Shown: positions 53,023-62,135 of the stretch, in pieces
How the letters are laid out: every line of letters starts with the position of its first letter
Numbering within the stretch: position 1 is the stretch's first letter
Assembly (NCBI RefSeq): GCF_029835735.1
Contig: NZ_JAOEAL010000001.1
Coordinates: 3,658,001-3,722,000, forward strand
Direction of reading: 5' to 3'
Source of the DNA: Shewanella sp. GD04112
GTDB taxonomy: Bacteria > Pseudomonadota > Gammaproteobacteria > Enterobacterales > Shewanellaceae
Length of the DNA stretch: 64,000 nt
Translations under genes and position numbers: made by a program
The notes under the pieces: generated by a model
What the model saw: only the letters and a program-made list of their open reading frames with translations
Database searches by the model: none
Told to the model about the DNA's origin: nothing

Positions 53023-53514
53023 ATGCAAGCCCTTGTTGCTGTTATTATGGGTTCTAAGAGTGATTGGCCCACAATGGAAGCCGCCGCTGAGATCATGGAT
53101 AAACTGCAAGTGCCTTACCATGTTGAAGTCGTATCTGCCCATAGAACGCCAGATAAACTGATGGAGTTTGCAGCCGGAGCCGCTGACCGTGGTTTTAAAA
53201 TTATTATCGGTGGTGCGGGCGGTGCCGCTCACTTACCCGGTATGATTGCCTCAAAAACTCGCTTACCCGTATTAGGTGTACCAGTACAAAGCAAAGCGCT
53301 GTCGGGCATGGATAGCTTACTGTCTATCGTACAGATGCCAAAAGGCATTGCCGTAGGCACACTGGCCATCGGAACCGCTGGAGCCTTTAACGCCGGATTA
53401 CTCGCCTGCCAAATCTTAGCCAATAACGATGCTGAGCTTGCCGCACGTTTAGAAGCCTTTAGAGAAGAACAAACCCGCGCAGTGCTGGACAATCCCGATC
53501 CGAGGGAAGCCTAA
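53023..53514 (+). CDS. purE: N5-carboxyaminoimidazole ribonucleotide mutase, class I PurE
   Basis: Purine synthesis enzyme that converts N5-CAIR to CAIR. 163 residues. VIMGSKSDWPTMEAAAEIM, SAHRTPDKLMEF, GGAGGAAHLPGMIA and GVPVQS are the class I signatures, including the active-site His of SAHRTP. AGGAG precedes the ATG. The stop overlaps the purK start (TAATG), the standard purEK operon. The 243-bp upstream region shows no clear PurR box. Confidence 0.97.
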   Translation: MQALVAVIMGSKSDWPTMEAAAEIMDKLQVPYHVEVVSAHRTPDKLMEFAAGAADRGFKIIIGGAGGAAHLPGMIASKTRLPVLGVPVQSKALSGMDSLLSIVQMPKGIAVGTLAIGTAGAFNAGLLACQILANNDAELAARLEAFREEQTRAVLDNPDPREA

Positions 53515-54611
53515 TGACTCAAGCAAGCGCAAAACCTAAGGTTTGGGTATTAGGTAATGGCCAACTTGGCGCCATGCTGACTCACGCGGGCGAACCTCTG
53601 GCGATTGATGTTCGCGCCGTAGATATCATGACGCCAACCGATGAAATCCTGCCGCTAGCGCCTCAGGATATCATCACCGCAGAACGCGAGCAGTGGCCCG
53701 AATCCGCCTTAAGCTTACAACTCAGCACCCATCCGCATTTTGTTAACGGCCCAGTATTTAGCCGTTTAGCCGACCGTTACAGCCAAAAAAGCTTACTCGA
53801 TCAGATCCAAGTCCCAACAGCGCCTTGGACACTTGTCGATGATAAAACCGACGTCGAAAATCTGTACCAAGATTTTGGCCCTCGCGTGCTAATGAAGCGC
53901 CGCACAGGTGGTTACGACGGCAAGGGTCAACACTGGCTAAAACAAGCCGAAGCGGGAGAGATACCCCAAGATTGGCGTAACTTGGCCATTGCCGAACAAG
54001 CAATCAACTTCGATGAAGAAGTCTCCTTAGTCGGCGTACGTACCCGTGAAGGTCAATGCGTGTTTTATCCATTAACACTCAACCTGCACCAAGACGGCAT
54101 TTTGATGGCCTCAATTTCGCCACTGACTCGCCTGAATCACCTGCAAGCCCAAGCGGAAGGCATGCTCAGCGCCATTATGCATGAGCTGGAATATGTCGGC
54201 GTGATGGCGATGGAGTGTTTCCGTGTTGGCGATAATCTGCTGGTTAACGAGTTAGCCCCGCGGGTACACAACTCAGGCCATTGGACTCAAGCTGGCACCC
54301 ATATGGATCAATTCCAACTGCATTTAAGAGCCCTGTGCGGTATTGCGATTCCGCAGCCACAGGTGAACTTTCAATGCGTGATGGTCAACCTGATTGGTAT
54401 CGAAAACGATCCCCGCTGGTTAAGCCTGCCCAATGCCGAGCTGTATTGGTACAACAAAGAGGTTCGTCCAGGGCGTAAAGTCGGGCACTTAAACCTTTCT
54501 GTGCCGAATGCTGCCGTGTTAAAAGACAGTATTAGCGCGCTGCAAACTTGGATGCCAAGCCAATACCAAGCGCCACTCGCGTGGATTTTAGCTGAGTTCG
54601 CTAAAGCCTAA
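53514..54611 (+). CDS. purK: N5-carboxyaminoimidazole ribonucleotide synthetase
   Basis: ATP-grasp enzyme that carboxylates AIR to N5-CAIR ahead of PurE. 365 residues. VWVLGNGQLGAMLTHAGEPL is the N-terminal signature; MKRRTGGYDGKGQHWL and EQAINFDEEVSLVGVRT and NELAPRVHNSGHWTQAGTHMDQFQLHLRA (in pieces: NELAPRVHNSGHWTQAG) belong to the ATP-grasp domain. Translationally coupled to purE by the shared A of TAATG. Terminator follows. Confidence 0.97.
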   Translation: MTQASAKPKVWVLGNGQLGAMLTHAGEPLAIDVRAVDIMTPTDEILPLAPQDIITAEREQWPESALSLQLSTHPHFVNGPVFSRLADRYSQKSLLDQIQVPTAPWTLVDDKTDVENLYQDFGPRVLMKRRTGGYDGKGQHWLKQAEAGEIPQDWRNLAIAEQAINFDEEVSLVGVRTREGQCVFYPLTLNLHQDGILMASISPLTRLNHLQAQAEGMLSAIMHELEYVGVMAMECFRVGDNLLVNELAPRVHNSGHWTQAGTHMDQFQLHLRALCGIAIPQPQVNFQCVMVNLIGIENDPRWLSLPNAELYWYNKEVRPGRKVGHLNLSVPNAAVLKDSISALQTWMPSQYQAPLAWILAEFAKA

Positions 54612-54625
54612 CCGAGCCGCAGACC

Positions 54626-54671
54626 ACTGATAAGGGAGCAATTTTGTTCCCTTATCAGTCATTTTTTTATC
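54626..54671 (+). terminator. Intrinsic terminator after purK
   Basis: ACTGATAAGGGA pairs with TCCCTTATCAGT; the inner GCAA/TTGT pairs extend the stem to about 15 bp. CATTTTTTTAT follows. Confidence 0.85.
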
Positions 54672-54763
54672 TTCGTTATATACTTATCCATACTCAGCGT
54701 GAATGAGTTAGTGATGTAGTGATTAAAGCTGACTAACCGGAGCACGAACAAAGGAACTGCCGA

Positions 54764-56026
54764 GTGAAATTAAGGGATAATTTTAAACGTAAAACCATAG
54801 ACCGCTTGGACTATCGCTATCATCTATTGCTGCTGATAGTGCCAATAGTATTATTCGTCTTACTGTTTGTGTTTAATGCTCCCACCGAAGGTTGGACTAT
54901 CCTGCCGCTGCTGTTTGTCTGTCTTATCTATGTGATTGCCTACAGCCTTATTTACTACCTGCACCAGGGTCGCTTAACCCGCCTATGGCAACACTTAGAG
55001 CAAGTGGTGAGCATTAACGACGCCATTTACGAGCTTGCCCATCTGTCGAGCCAGTATAAAAATGAACATGCGTTTCTCGATGCACTGCTGAATAAAGCCG
55101 TTTGCATCATTAACGGTGCCGAAATGGGTAGCATCATCAAAGTCAACGAAGAGACCCATAAACTGCACTTCGAATCCGTTGTTGGGCTTGATCTTAACAT
55201 GCTCAAGCAATTGAATTTTTCCCTCGAGCAATCCTTCGAATATCGACTCACTAAGGGCAAATGCGATCGCGTGGTGGTAGTGGATGATATGAAAAACATC
55301 AATGCCGCCAGTACGCTCACCGGTGAAGAGCAGCACATCTTGCTCACCGCGGCTAAGCAACCGATACGTTCTACGCTCTCAAGCCCAATACGCATCGATG
55401 GCAAACTCTATGGCATGCTCAATCTCGACAGCAGTAGTGTCGGAGCCTTTAGTGATTACGACCGCAATCTGGTCTCTATTCTCACCCATGAAGCCAGCAA
55501 TGCGATTGCCCTGTACCAGAAGTCATTGCAAATCACTAAACTCGCCAACTTCGATAACTTAACCGGACTCTATAACCGTAAAAACTTCGAAGATGCTCTG
55601 CAACATTGGCAACCTAAGGCTCATCTAGGCAGCTTTTTGGTGATTATCGATATGGATAATCTCAAGACCATTAATGATCAGCATGGGCATCAGGCGGGCG
55701 ATATGGCCATTAAGCGAGTAGCGAATACCATACTGAGCTATTGGAAGCATAAAGGCATTATCTCGCGCTTCGGGGGTGATGAGTTTGTCGCCCTCTGCCA
55801 TGGTCCATTAGAGCTGCTTGAAAGCGATTTGGATGCTATGCGCGTCAAGTTACACCAAGAGTCATCCTTAAATCTTAACTTCAGCGTGGGTATAGCCGCA
55901 TACGACAATGATTGGGCAAAATCATTTAAACAGGCAGACCAAGCTATGTATGAGCAAAAACGCGGTAAGAAGAAAGCGATAAAAGCACTCGAAGCGATTG
56001 CGGCCAATAACCAATTGGCGCGGTAG
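54764..56026 (+). CDS. GAF-GGDEF diguanylate cyclase-like membrane protein
   Basis: A 420-residue protein with GTG start and AAGGA eight bases before it. Two adjacent membrane segments (LLLLIVPIVLFVLLFVF and ILPLLFVCLIYVIAYSLIYY, within residues 20-70) are followed by a GAF domain (~85-245), then GGDEF (~255-410). The active site RFGGDEFVALC is intact, and the N-terminal NFDNLTGLYNRKNFE is typical. No RxxD inhibition site is found five residues before GGDEF, so product feedback may be absent. No EAL or HD-GYP domain. Expected to make cyclic di-GMP; the GAF ligand is unknown. Monocistronic. Confidence 0.9.
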   Translation: MKLRDNFKRKTIDRLDYRYHLLLLIVPIVLFVLLFVFNAPTEGWTILPLLFVCLIYVIAYSLIYYLHQGRLTRLWQHLEQVVSINDAIYELAHLSSQYKNEHAFLDALLNKAVCIINGAEMGSIIKVNEETHKLHFESVVGLDLNMLKQLNFSLEQSFEYRLTKGKCDRVVVVDDMKNINAASTLTGEEQHILLTAAKQPIRSTLSSPIRIDGKLYGMLNLDSSSVGAFSDYDRNLVSILTHEASNAIALYQKSLQITKLANFDNLTGLYNRKNFEDALQHWQPKAHLGSFLVIIDMDNLKTINDQHGHQAGDMAIKRVANTILSYWKHKGIISRFGGDEFVALCHGPLELLESDLDAMRVKLHQESSLNLNFSVGIAAYDNDWAKSFKQADQAMYEQKRGKKKAIKALEAIAANNQLAR

Positions 56027-56076
56027 TGACATTAGGAGCTTATCAACCATAAGCTCCTAAACGCATAAATCTATTA

Positions 56077-56694
56077 CTAGCCGAAGAATAAGCGCCACAG
56101 CCAAGAAGAATCTAAATCCTCCTGACAGGTTTTATATTGAGCCGCATAGCGCTTAGCCCTGTCATCTACCTTAGCCGCAACTTTAACCAGCCACGCCTTA
56201 GACTTATAAGTCCCGCGGCGATAGCCTCCCCACCCTTCGTGATAATTGAGGTATTGCGCCCTCGCATCCCACTTGGAAACGCCATTGATCTTATTAGTCT
56301 TGTAAATAAACCAGCCCATAAAATCCATGGCATCATCAAAATTACTGCGAGAAGACCAGCTGTTTCCCGTCTCGCGAACATAATCATCCCAGGTCATGGT
56401 TTTGGCCTGCGCATAGCCATAGGCATCACTGGCTCGACCGATGGGAATAAACCCTAAAAAGTACTCCATGGGCGGCGCGGCATTATGCTTGAAGGAGCTT
56501 TCTTGATACATCATCGCCAGCGGCACATGCACAGGCACGCCCCATTTATCACGGGTGTCCTTAGCGGCTTCGTACCATGAACGATGCTCTTGAAAAATAT
56601 CGCAAAGGTTATCGGGAGATTTAGGCGGAGACGTAGCGCAGCCAGAGAGTAAACCAATGGATGCACATAGCAGAGTTGTCGAAAGCCATTTCAT
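56077..56694 (-). CDS. Transglycosylase SLT-domain lipoprotein
   Basis: A 205-residue lipoprotein (lipobox LLSGC, Cys19). The SLT/lysozyme-like catalytic Glu is in PLAMMYQESSFKHNAAPP; SDAYGYAQAKTMTWDDYV and YLNYHEGWGGYRRGTY follow the lytic transglycosylase layout. It probably cuts peptidoglycan at the outer membrane inner face. The GGAG before the ATG is rather far (13 bases). It stands alone between the GGDEF gene and the gshA-lipoprotein pair. Size is small for Slt/Mlt enzymes, with no other domain. Confidence 0.8.
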   Translation of the reverse strand: MKWLSTTLLCASIGLLSGCATSPPKSPDNLCDIFQEHRSWYEAAKDTRDKWGVPVHVPLAMMYQESSFKHNAAPPMEYFLGFIPIGRASDAYGYAQAKTMTWDDYVRETGNSWSSRSNFDDAMDFMGWFIYKTNKINGVSKWDARAQYLNYHEGWGGYRRGTYKSKAWLVKVAAKVDDRAKRYAAQYKTCQEDLDSSWLWRLFFG

Positions 56695-56758
56695 TCAGCG
56701 CTTGTTCTCCCAAGAAATAAAACTGGCTCATCATCGCACAGTCACAGGGTGAGGCAAA

Positions 56759-56798
56759 GCGCCAATCCTGTTTTTGGCGCTAAGATCACCTTAGCGCC
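56759..56798. promoter_or_regulatory. Two overlapping, mutually exclusive hairpins
   Basis: GCGCCAA (56759) can pair with TTGGCGC (56774-56780); GGCGCTAAG (56776-56784) can pair with CTTAGCGCC (56790-56798). The two stems share GGCGC, so only one forms at a time. They lie between two minus-strand lipoprotein genes. No adjoining T-run decides between terminator and leader switch. Confidence 0.4.
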
Positions 56799-56850
56799 TA
56801 TTATCAGACCAAACTCATTAACAGAAATGACAATCCATTGTTAAATCTGA

Positions 56851-57312
56851 TTATTTTGTTTCAGGGCTAAGGTCAAACTGGCATTCATGATTTTCTTGCT
56901 GCCACACACCGGGCTCCCAATAGTTGGTATCTTTACCCATATAGCGTTTATCCGTGTGGAATAAGGCGCCAATATGGTAACGCTGATGCCCTTCCACCAT
57001 TAACTTGAAGGTTTTAGGAGTACGCGCACTGAGGGAAACCCCAAGGGAAGGATCATCAATCAGCTCGGCGACAGTGAACTCATATTGCCCCGGCGCCAAT
57101 TGATAATTAGGTTTAGACACCACGGGCTTACCATTGAGATGAGTCACCACAACCCGATACCAATGGGTGCTGGCATCGGGCTGTAAATACCCGGACACAG
57201 TGCCGCAACTTAAGTCATCTTCAGGCGAAGAGGCACAACCAGACAACAATGCAGTGAGACCGAGTAGACTGGCGGCTAGTGTAAGTTTGTGCCCGGTTAA
57301 ATAGTGACTCAT
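56851..57312 (-). CDS. Uncharacterised lipoprotein coupled to gshA
   Basis: A 153-residue lipoprotein with lipobox ALLSGC (Cys26). The body (DLSCGTVSGYLQPDASTHWYRVVV, then FTVAELIDDPSLGVSLSART and YHIGALFHTDKRYMGKDTNYW) looks like a compact beta-rich domain; no family recognised. Its ATG overlaps the gshA stop by one base (TAATG), so translation is coupled to glutathione synthesis. A link to envelope redox or glutathione handling is speculation. Confidence 0.75.
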   Translation of the reverse strand: MSHYLTGHKLTLAASLLGLTALLSGCASSPEDDLSCGTVSGYLQPDASTHWYRVVVTHLNGKPVVSKPNYQLAPGQYEFTVAELIDDPSLGVSLSARTPKTFKLMVEGHQRYHIGALFHTDKRYMGKDTNYWEPGVWQQENHECQFDLSPETK

Positions 57313-58883
57313 TAGGATGAAGTCCCGAAATAGTCCGTCAGATAATCATCAAAGGATACCGCACTTTGCGCCGCTTCGATGTCCGCTTGCTTGTTGAGCG
57401 ATGCTTGCGCCTCGGCTTGATAATCGCTGACAACCTCGGCTGATAAGGGGTAATCCATAAAGTATTGGTGATATTGCTGCGCCAGTGACATCACCCATTG
57501 TCCATGGTCTTGGCCGTTAGTGATTAATTGTTGGATGACCTGCCCTGACAAGGTCTTTTGCGGATCATTCACGGCTTCACGCCAATGGGCTAAGGCCGCT
57601 TGGTATTCCTGTTTATCACCATCGAGCAATTTGGCCAATGCATCCAAATGCTCAAACAGATCCAAAAGCCACGTTTGCAGTGAGCGTGTACCTGTCTCGG
57701 TTAATAACTCGAGCCCAGGCTTGCGGCCTTCAAGCACGACGGATTTTAAGTTAGCACTTAAACGGGCTTCTTCTGCCGCATGGCACTTAGGCGACTCGGT
57801 TAGTAAGCAATAGAGTAAGAACAAGTCGAGGAAACGCACTTGGTTCTCTTCAATCCCAATCGGGCTGAAGGGGTTCACATCTAATGCACGCACCTCAATA
57901 TATTCAACCCCCGCACGGGCAAGGGCTTCAGAGGGTTTCTCACCGCTTTTGGTGACGCGTTTAGCACGGATAGGCGAGTAAAATTCGTTTTCAATTTGCA
58001 GCACGTTGGCATTGAGCTGGCGATATTCACCATCCACCTTCACCCCAATATTGGCAAAGTTGGCCGATGGCATCTTAATCGCGGCTCTCACCCCAGCCAG
58101 ATACTCGGGCAGGGAGTTATAGCTGATATTAAGATCTTCTTGCTCTTTATTGGTGTAACCTAAATCGCTCATCCGCAGTGAAGTCGCATAGGGTAAATAC
58201 AGGGTGCCGCGGCCCGATTTTTCAAAGCGTAAATCGGTCTTCTGCCCCTTGATAAACGAGCTACACAGCGCAGGTGATGCCCCAAACAGATAAGGTAATA
58301 CCCAGACTAAACGGCGGTAATTGCGAATGAGGCCAAAGTAAGATTCGGAGATAAAATCCTCAAAGCTCACGCTTTTGTCACTCAACTCATAGAGGCTTTG
58401 CCACAGCTCCTGCGATACCGAGAAGTTAAAATGCACCCCGGAGATAATCTGCATCAGGGCGCCATAACGGTAGGTTAAGCCTTTGCGATACAAGGTTTTC
58501 ATCTTACCCGTGTTCGAAGTGCCATAACGGGCGACTGGAATATTCTGCTCATCCTTCACGTAACATGGCATGCTCACGGGCCACAGACGCTGACCATGCA
58601 AATGACGCACGCTAAAGGCATGGGTCTCGGTCAGTCCTTGCAATAGGGGGCCAACTTGATTGTTTACAGGAGTGATAAATTCAAGCAGTGCTTCACTGTA
58701 ATCTGTCGTAATACGCGAATGCGTTAATGCAGAGCCAAGCTCTAATGGATGACCATCTAACGCAAGGTAGCCTGACTCGTCGATACGCAGCGCTTCACGC
58801 TCAATTCCACGTAACATGCCAAGGAGTGCGGCACGCCCTTGAGCGTCCGAGAAATGTTGTACTAATTCATTGAATGGCTTCAA
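57312..58883 (-). CDS. gshA: Glutamate-cysteine ligase, proteobacterial type 1
   Basis: First enzyme of glutathione synthesis. The body has LLGMLRGIEREALRIDESGYLA, the ALTHSRITTDYSEALLEFITPV block and LHGQRLWPVSMPCYV (in pieces). EVRALDVNPFSPIGIEENQVRFLDLFLLYCL is diagnostic (pieces: EVRALDVNPFSPIGI). I prefer the TTG at 58883 (translated MKPFNELVQHFSD, AGAAG upstream) because it gives 523 residues, close to the E. coli enzyme, which also uses TTG. A longer frame to 58973 adds 30 residues without family match. Followed by a coupled lipoprotein gene. Confidence 0.93.
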   Translation of the reverse strand: MKPFNELVQHFSDAQGRAALLGMLRGIEREALRIDESGYLALDGHPLELGSALTHSRITTDYSEALLEFITPVNNQVGPLLQGLTETHAFSVRHLHGQRLWPVSMPCYVKDEQNIPVARYGTSNTGKMKTLYRKGLTYRYGALMQIISGVHFNFSVSQELWQSLYELSDKSVSFEDFISESYFGLIRNYRRLVWVLPYLFGASPALCSSFIKGQKTDLRFEKSGRGTLYLPYATSLRMSDLGYTNKEQEDLNISYNSLPEYLAGVRAAIKMPSANFANIGVKVDGEYRQLNANVLQIENEFYSPIRAKRVTKSGEKPSEALARAGVEYIEVRALDVNPFSPIGIEENQVRFLDLFLLYCLLTESPKCHAAEEARLSANLKSVVLEGRKPGLELLTETGTRSLQTWLLDLFEHLDALAKLLDGDKQEYQAALAHWREAVNDPQKTLSGQVIQQLITNGQDHGQWVMSLAQQYHQYFMDYPLSAEVVSDYQAEAQASLNKQADIEAAQSAVSFDDYLTDYFGTSS

Positions 58884-59031
58884 TTTGCGCTTCTCTGATT
58901 GGTGATTCGCTATCGCGACAAGGTTAACAGTCAGACCTTTATTTTGAGGCTTATCTTTCAAAATACGCCTCAAAATAAATCTAAACCTGTCCGTGGGGCA
59001 AGCCTAATTACATTCTTCTACGATAAAACGC

Positions 59032-59061
59032 AGACGGTGACAGCTAATGCTGTCACCGTCT
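59032..59061 (-). terminator. Perfect hairpin between gshA and the M16 peptidase gene
   Basis: AGACGGTGACAGC-TAAT-GCTGTCACCGTCT, a 13-bp stem 84 bp after the M16 gene stop. On the minus strand GCGTTTTATC follows, so the T-run is poor. Likely a 3'-end structure of the M16 transcript. Confidence 0.5.
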
Positions 59062-59144
59062 TACTCGTTAATACTTTAGACTGGCAGCGAGGTTGTGCTG
59101 CACAATTAGCTTGTCTGCAATTTATATTGGGTCGAAAAGCTAAT

Positions 59145-61976
59145 TTACAATACTAAAGTTTCAATTGGATAGCCTAAAGTTGCTAAATCCGCTTCAATTT
59201 TCGCCTTATCTCCCACCACTAAGATGATCATTTTCGAGATATCTAGCTCGGAAGCCGCGAGGGCATTGAGTTCATCTTTTGTTACAGTATTTATAATTTT
59301 GTCCTGCTCGGTAGTAAAATCTTGGCTCAGCTGGTAACGCTGGATCATCCGCATAAAGCCCGCCTTCTGATAAGGCGTCTCATAATCCAATGCTTGTCCT
59401 TGGGAAACCGAGTTACGCATAAAGCCGAGCTCAGTATCTGTCATCCCATTCTGCTGATAGGCTTTGATTTCTTTGATAAATTCATTTACTGCCTTGGCCG
59501 TCACATCGGTACGCACATCACTCGAGGCCACAAAGTCACCGACTTCGACGCCACCGGTAAATGAACTGCGAGCCCCATAGGTATACCCCTTGTTCTCACG
59601 TAAGTTGAGGTTAATACGGCTATTGAAGGCGCCACCAAGCGGATAGTTCATCAGGTAAGATTTAAAATAATTACCTGTTGCATCATAGGGTAAGGCACGT
59701 TTCGCAATGTTAATCACCGACTGAGCGGCGCCCGGTTTATCGATCAGATAGATAGTCCCGCCCTTTAGTGCAGGGAATGACTTGAGTGGCGGCAATCTAC
59801 TCGCCTCCCCTTGCCATTGACTCAATCCCGCGAGCTTAGGTAGTAATGCACTTTCTGGCAGATCCGCCACCGTAATGATTTTAGCGTTCGCACCACGGTA
59901 CTGTTCGGCATAAAACGCCTTCACATCCGCAAGTGTCAGCGCGGCAACGGAATCTAAGGTCCCAGCATCGCTGACGCCTTGAGCGTTATTCTTACCATAG
60001 AGCAAGCTATACAGCGCAGAGTTAGCGACATAGCCGGGGTCTGACTGCATATGCTGAATTTGCTGCAACTGTTGTTGCTTCACCCGCGCAAAGTCGGCCT
60101 CGTTAAACGCAGGCTGGAACAGCTTTTCTTCTAAAATGGCTAAGGTTTCATCCAAGTGCTCGGTAAGCGCCGACACCTTAATCGTGCTTTGGGTTTCGGA
60201 GGCACTAAAGTCCACCGTACTGCCGAGCATCTCAAGCGCCTGCGACAACTGCTCTGTTGAGCGCTTTTGCGTCGACTCATTCAGCATCTCAGCGGTAAGG
60301 CTTGCCAGGCCCGCCTTTTCAACGGGCACTAATCTGTGTCCGCCGTTAAGATAAATCACTAACTCCACAGTCGGGGTTTCGCTGCTTTGAGTGCCCATCA
60401 CTTCGATGCCATTGGCTAACTTAGTGGTCCAAATTGTCGGGACTTTAAGCACGGGCGCCGCGCCCGAGGCTGGCATTTTGGAGCGGTCAAAACTTGACAC
60501 CAACTTGGCAGCGGGTAAATCGCCCTCTACAGCCGTATCTGCCACAGGCAAGGTTTGAGGGGTGAAGTTATCCGGATGAGCGACTAAAGCCGTCATTCCC
60601 TGCGGCACCACACTCATCACCACCATGGGCTTGTCTTTGATGTACTTTTTAAATACCCGCATCACATCGTCTTTGGTCACATTGGCATAGCGCGCAAGGT
60701 CTACTGCAATCTTATTCGGCTCACCAAACATGGTTTGATTCAAGGCAAGCATAGACACTTTGCCTTTTACGCTCTGCAGGCCAAAAATGGTATCGGCCTC
60801 AAACTGTACTTTCACCTTTTGCAGGTCATCGTCGGTGACGCCGCGCTGCTCAAACTCATTAATAGAGTCGAGAATACGCTGCTCAAGTTCGGCTAGGGTC
60901 GCGCCTTTTTGCGGATTGGCTAAGGCATAAATCGACATCTGACAGGCTAACTCTTGGCAAGGTTGGCTCACGCTTGCCTGCACGGCATAACCGTCCTTAA
61001 CCAAGTTTTTGTAAACGAGTGAGGTTTTACCGCCACCGAGGATATTGGCTAATAAATCCAGTGCGGCTTCATCGGGATGGCTGGCATACACAGTCGGAAA
61101 GCCGATGCGGATCAGCGGTAGATGCACGTTATCTTCCATCGAGATATAGCGCGTCTTATCGAGCGTAACTAAGGTCTTAGGCTCGGGTTGAACCTCGGGG
61201 CCACGGGGGATTTCGCCAAAGTATTTGTTTACCCAGGCTAAGGCTTGCAGCTCATCAAAATCGCCGCCAATCGTTAGCGTAGCGTTATTCGGGCCGTACC
61301 AGCGCTGGAAAAAGTGTTTCACATCATCCACTGTGGCGCGGTTAAGATCCTCTGGCCAGCCGATCACAGGCCAAGAATAGGGATGACCGACCGGGAACAT
61401 CGCCTGATTAAAGCGCTCGCTCATTCGGCCATAGGGTTGATTATCAATGCGTTGAGCGCGCTCGTTTTTCACTGTCTCGCGCTGTACTTCAAACTTTTCG
61501 CTGGTTAGCGCCGGCAACAAAAAGCCCATACGGTCAGACTCGAGCCACAGCATTTTTTCGAGCTGGTTGCTAGGGACTGTCTCAAAGTAGTTGGTTCTGT
61601 CGGTATTAGTGGAGCCGTTCAGCGTGCCCCCCGCCTCGGTCACCACCTCAAAATGTTGCTCATCGGCGACGTGCTCAGAGCCTTGGAACATCATATGTTC
61701 GAATAAATGGGCGAAGCCTGAACGGCCTGCAAGTTCTCTGGCCGAGCCGACGTGATAAGTCACATCGACATGCACTAAGGGATCGGAATGATCTTGATGC
61801 AAAATAACCGTTAGACCATTGGCAAGCTGATATTTTTTAAAGGGAATACCAACTTCAGAGTCCTTCAGTTGCACATTTTCAATTAACTTTACGCCCGCGG
61901 GTAATTGAGTTGAGGTTTGACTGGCACAACCTGCAAGTGCGGCGGAGATCGCGACCGCTAATATCCATTTTTTCAA
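59145..61976 (-). CDS. M16-family zinc metallopeptidase, lipoprotein
   Basis: A large two-domain insulinase/pitrilysin-type peptidase (about 943 residues). From the TTG at 61976 (MKKWILAVAISAALAGCASQ) there is a clean lipoprotein signal and an AAGGGG ribosome-binding site; ATG seven codons earlier (61994) is less well placed. The first M16 half carries the inverted zinc motif HLFEH (FAHLFEHMMFQGSEH, near residue 85) and a downstream NERAQRID-type Glu region; the second half (from ~500) lacks it, as usual. Outer-membrane or periplasmic peptide degradation is likely. Single gene. Confidence 0.9.
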   Translation of the reverse strand: MKKWILAVAISAALAGCASQTSTQLPAGVKLIENVQLKDSEVGIPFKKYQLANGLTVILHQDHSDPLVHVDVTYHVGSARELAGRSGFAHLFEHMMFQGSEHVADEQHFEVVTEAGGTLNGSTNTDRTNYFETVPSNQLEKMLWLESDRMGFLLPALTSEKFEVQRETVKNERAQRIDNQPYGRMSERFNQAMFPVGHPYSWPVIGWPEDLNRATVDDVKHFFQRWYGPNNATLTIGGDFDELQALAWVNKYFGEIPRGPEVQPEPKTLVTLDKTRYISMEDNVHLPLIRIGFPTVYASHPDEAALDLLANILGGGKTSLVYKNLVKDGYAVQASVSQPCQELACQMSIYALANPQKGATLAELEQRILDSINEFEQRGVTDDDLQKVKVQFEADTIFGLQSVKGKVSMLALNQTMFGEPNKIAVDLARYANVTKDDVMRVFKKYIKDKPMVVMSVVPQGMTALVAHPDNFTPQTLPVADTAVEGDLPAAKLVSSFDRSKMPASGAAPVLKVPTIWTTKLANGIEVMGTQSSETPTVELVIYLNGGHRLVPVEKAGLASLTAEMLNESTQKRSTEQLSQALEMLGSTVDFSASETQSTIKVSALTEHLDETLAILEEKLFQPAFNEADFARVKQQQLQQIQHMQSDPGYVANSALYSLLYGKNNAQGVSDAGTLDSVAALTLADVKAFYAEQYRGANAKIITVADLPESALLPKLAGLSQWQGEASRLPPLKSFPALKGGTIYLIDKPGAAQSVINIAKRALPYDATGNYFKSYLMNYPLGGAFNSRINLNLRENKGYTYGARSSFTGGVEVGDFVASSDVRTDVTAKAVNEFIKEIKAYQQNGMTDTELGFMRNSVSQGQALDYETPYQKAGFMRMIQRYQLSQDFTTEQDKIINTVTKDELNALAASELDISKMIILVVGDKAKIEADLATLGYPIETLVL

Positions 61977-62135
61977 GGTATTCCCCTTATACATCAATAG
62001 GCTAAAAAATTAGCCCCTGTAGAATGCTCAGTATCAATAATGAGTTCAGACTCATTAAGCCCTGCAAAGTTCCAAGTAATACAAGGACTTCCTTTGCAGC
62101 CTTATCATCCTTTAACCGAACAACACGTTTAAAAA

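Noticed and set aside
59032..59061. A sixth NagR-type operator (TGACAGC...GCTGTCA)
   Set aside because: The half-sites are four bases further apart than in the five operators, and the repeat is a long 13-bp hairpin at a gene end, so it is more likely a 3' RNA structure.
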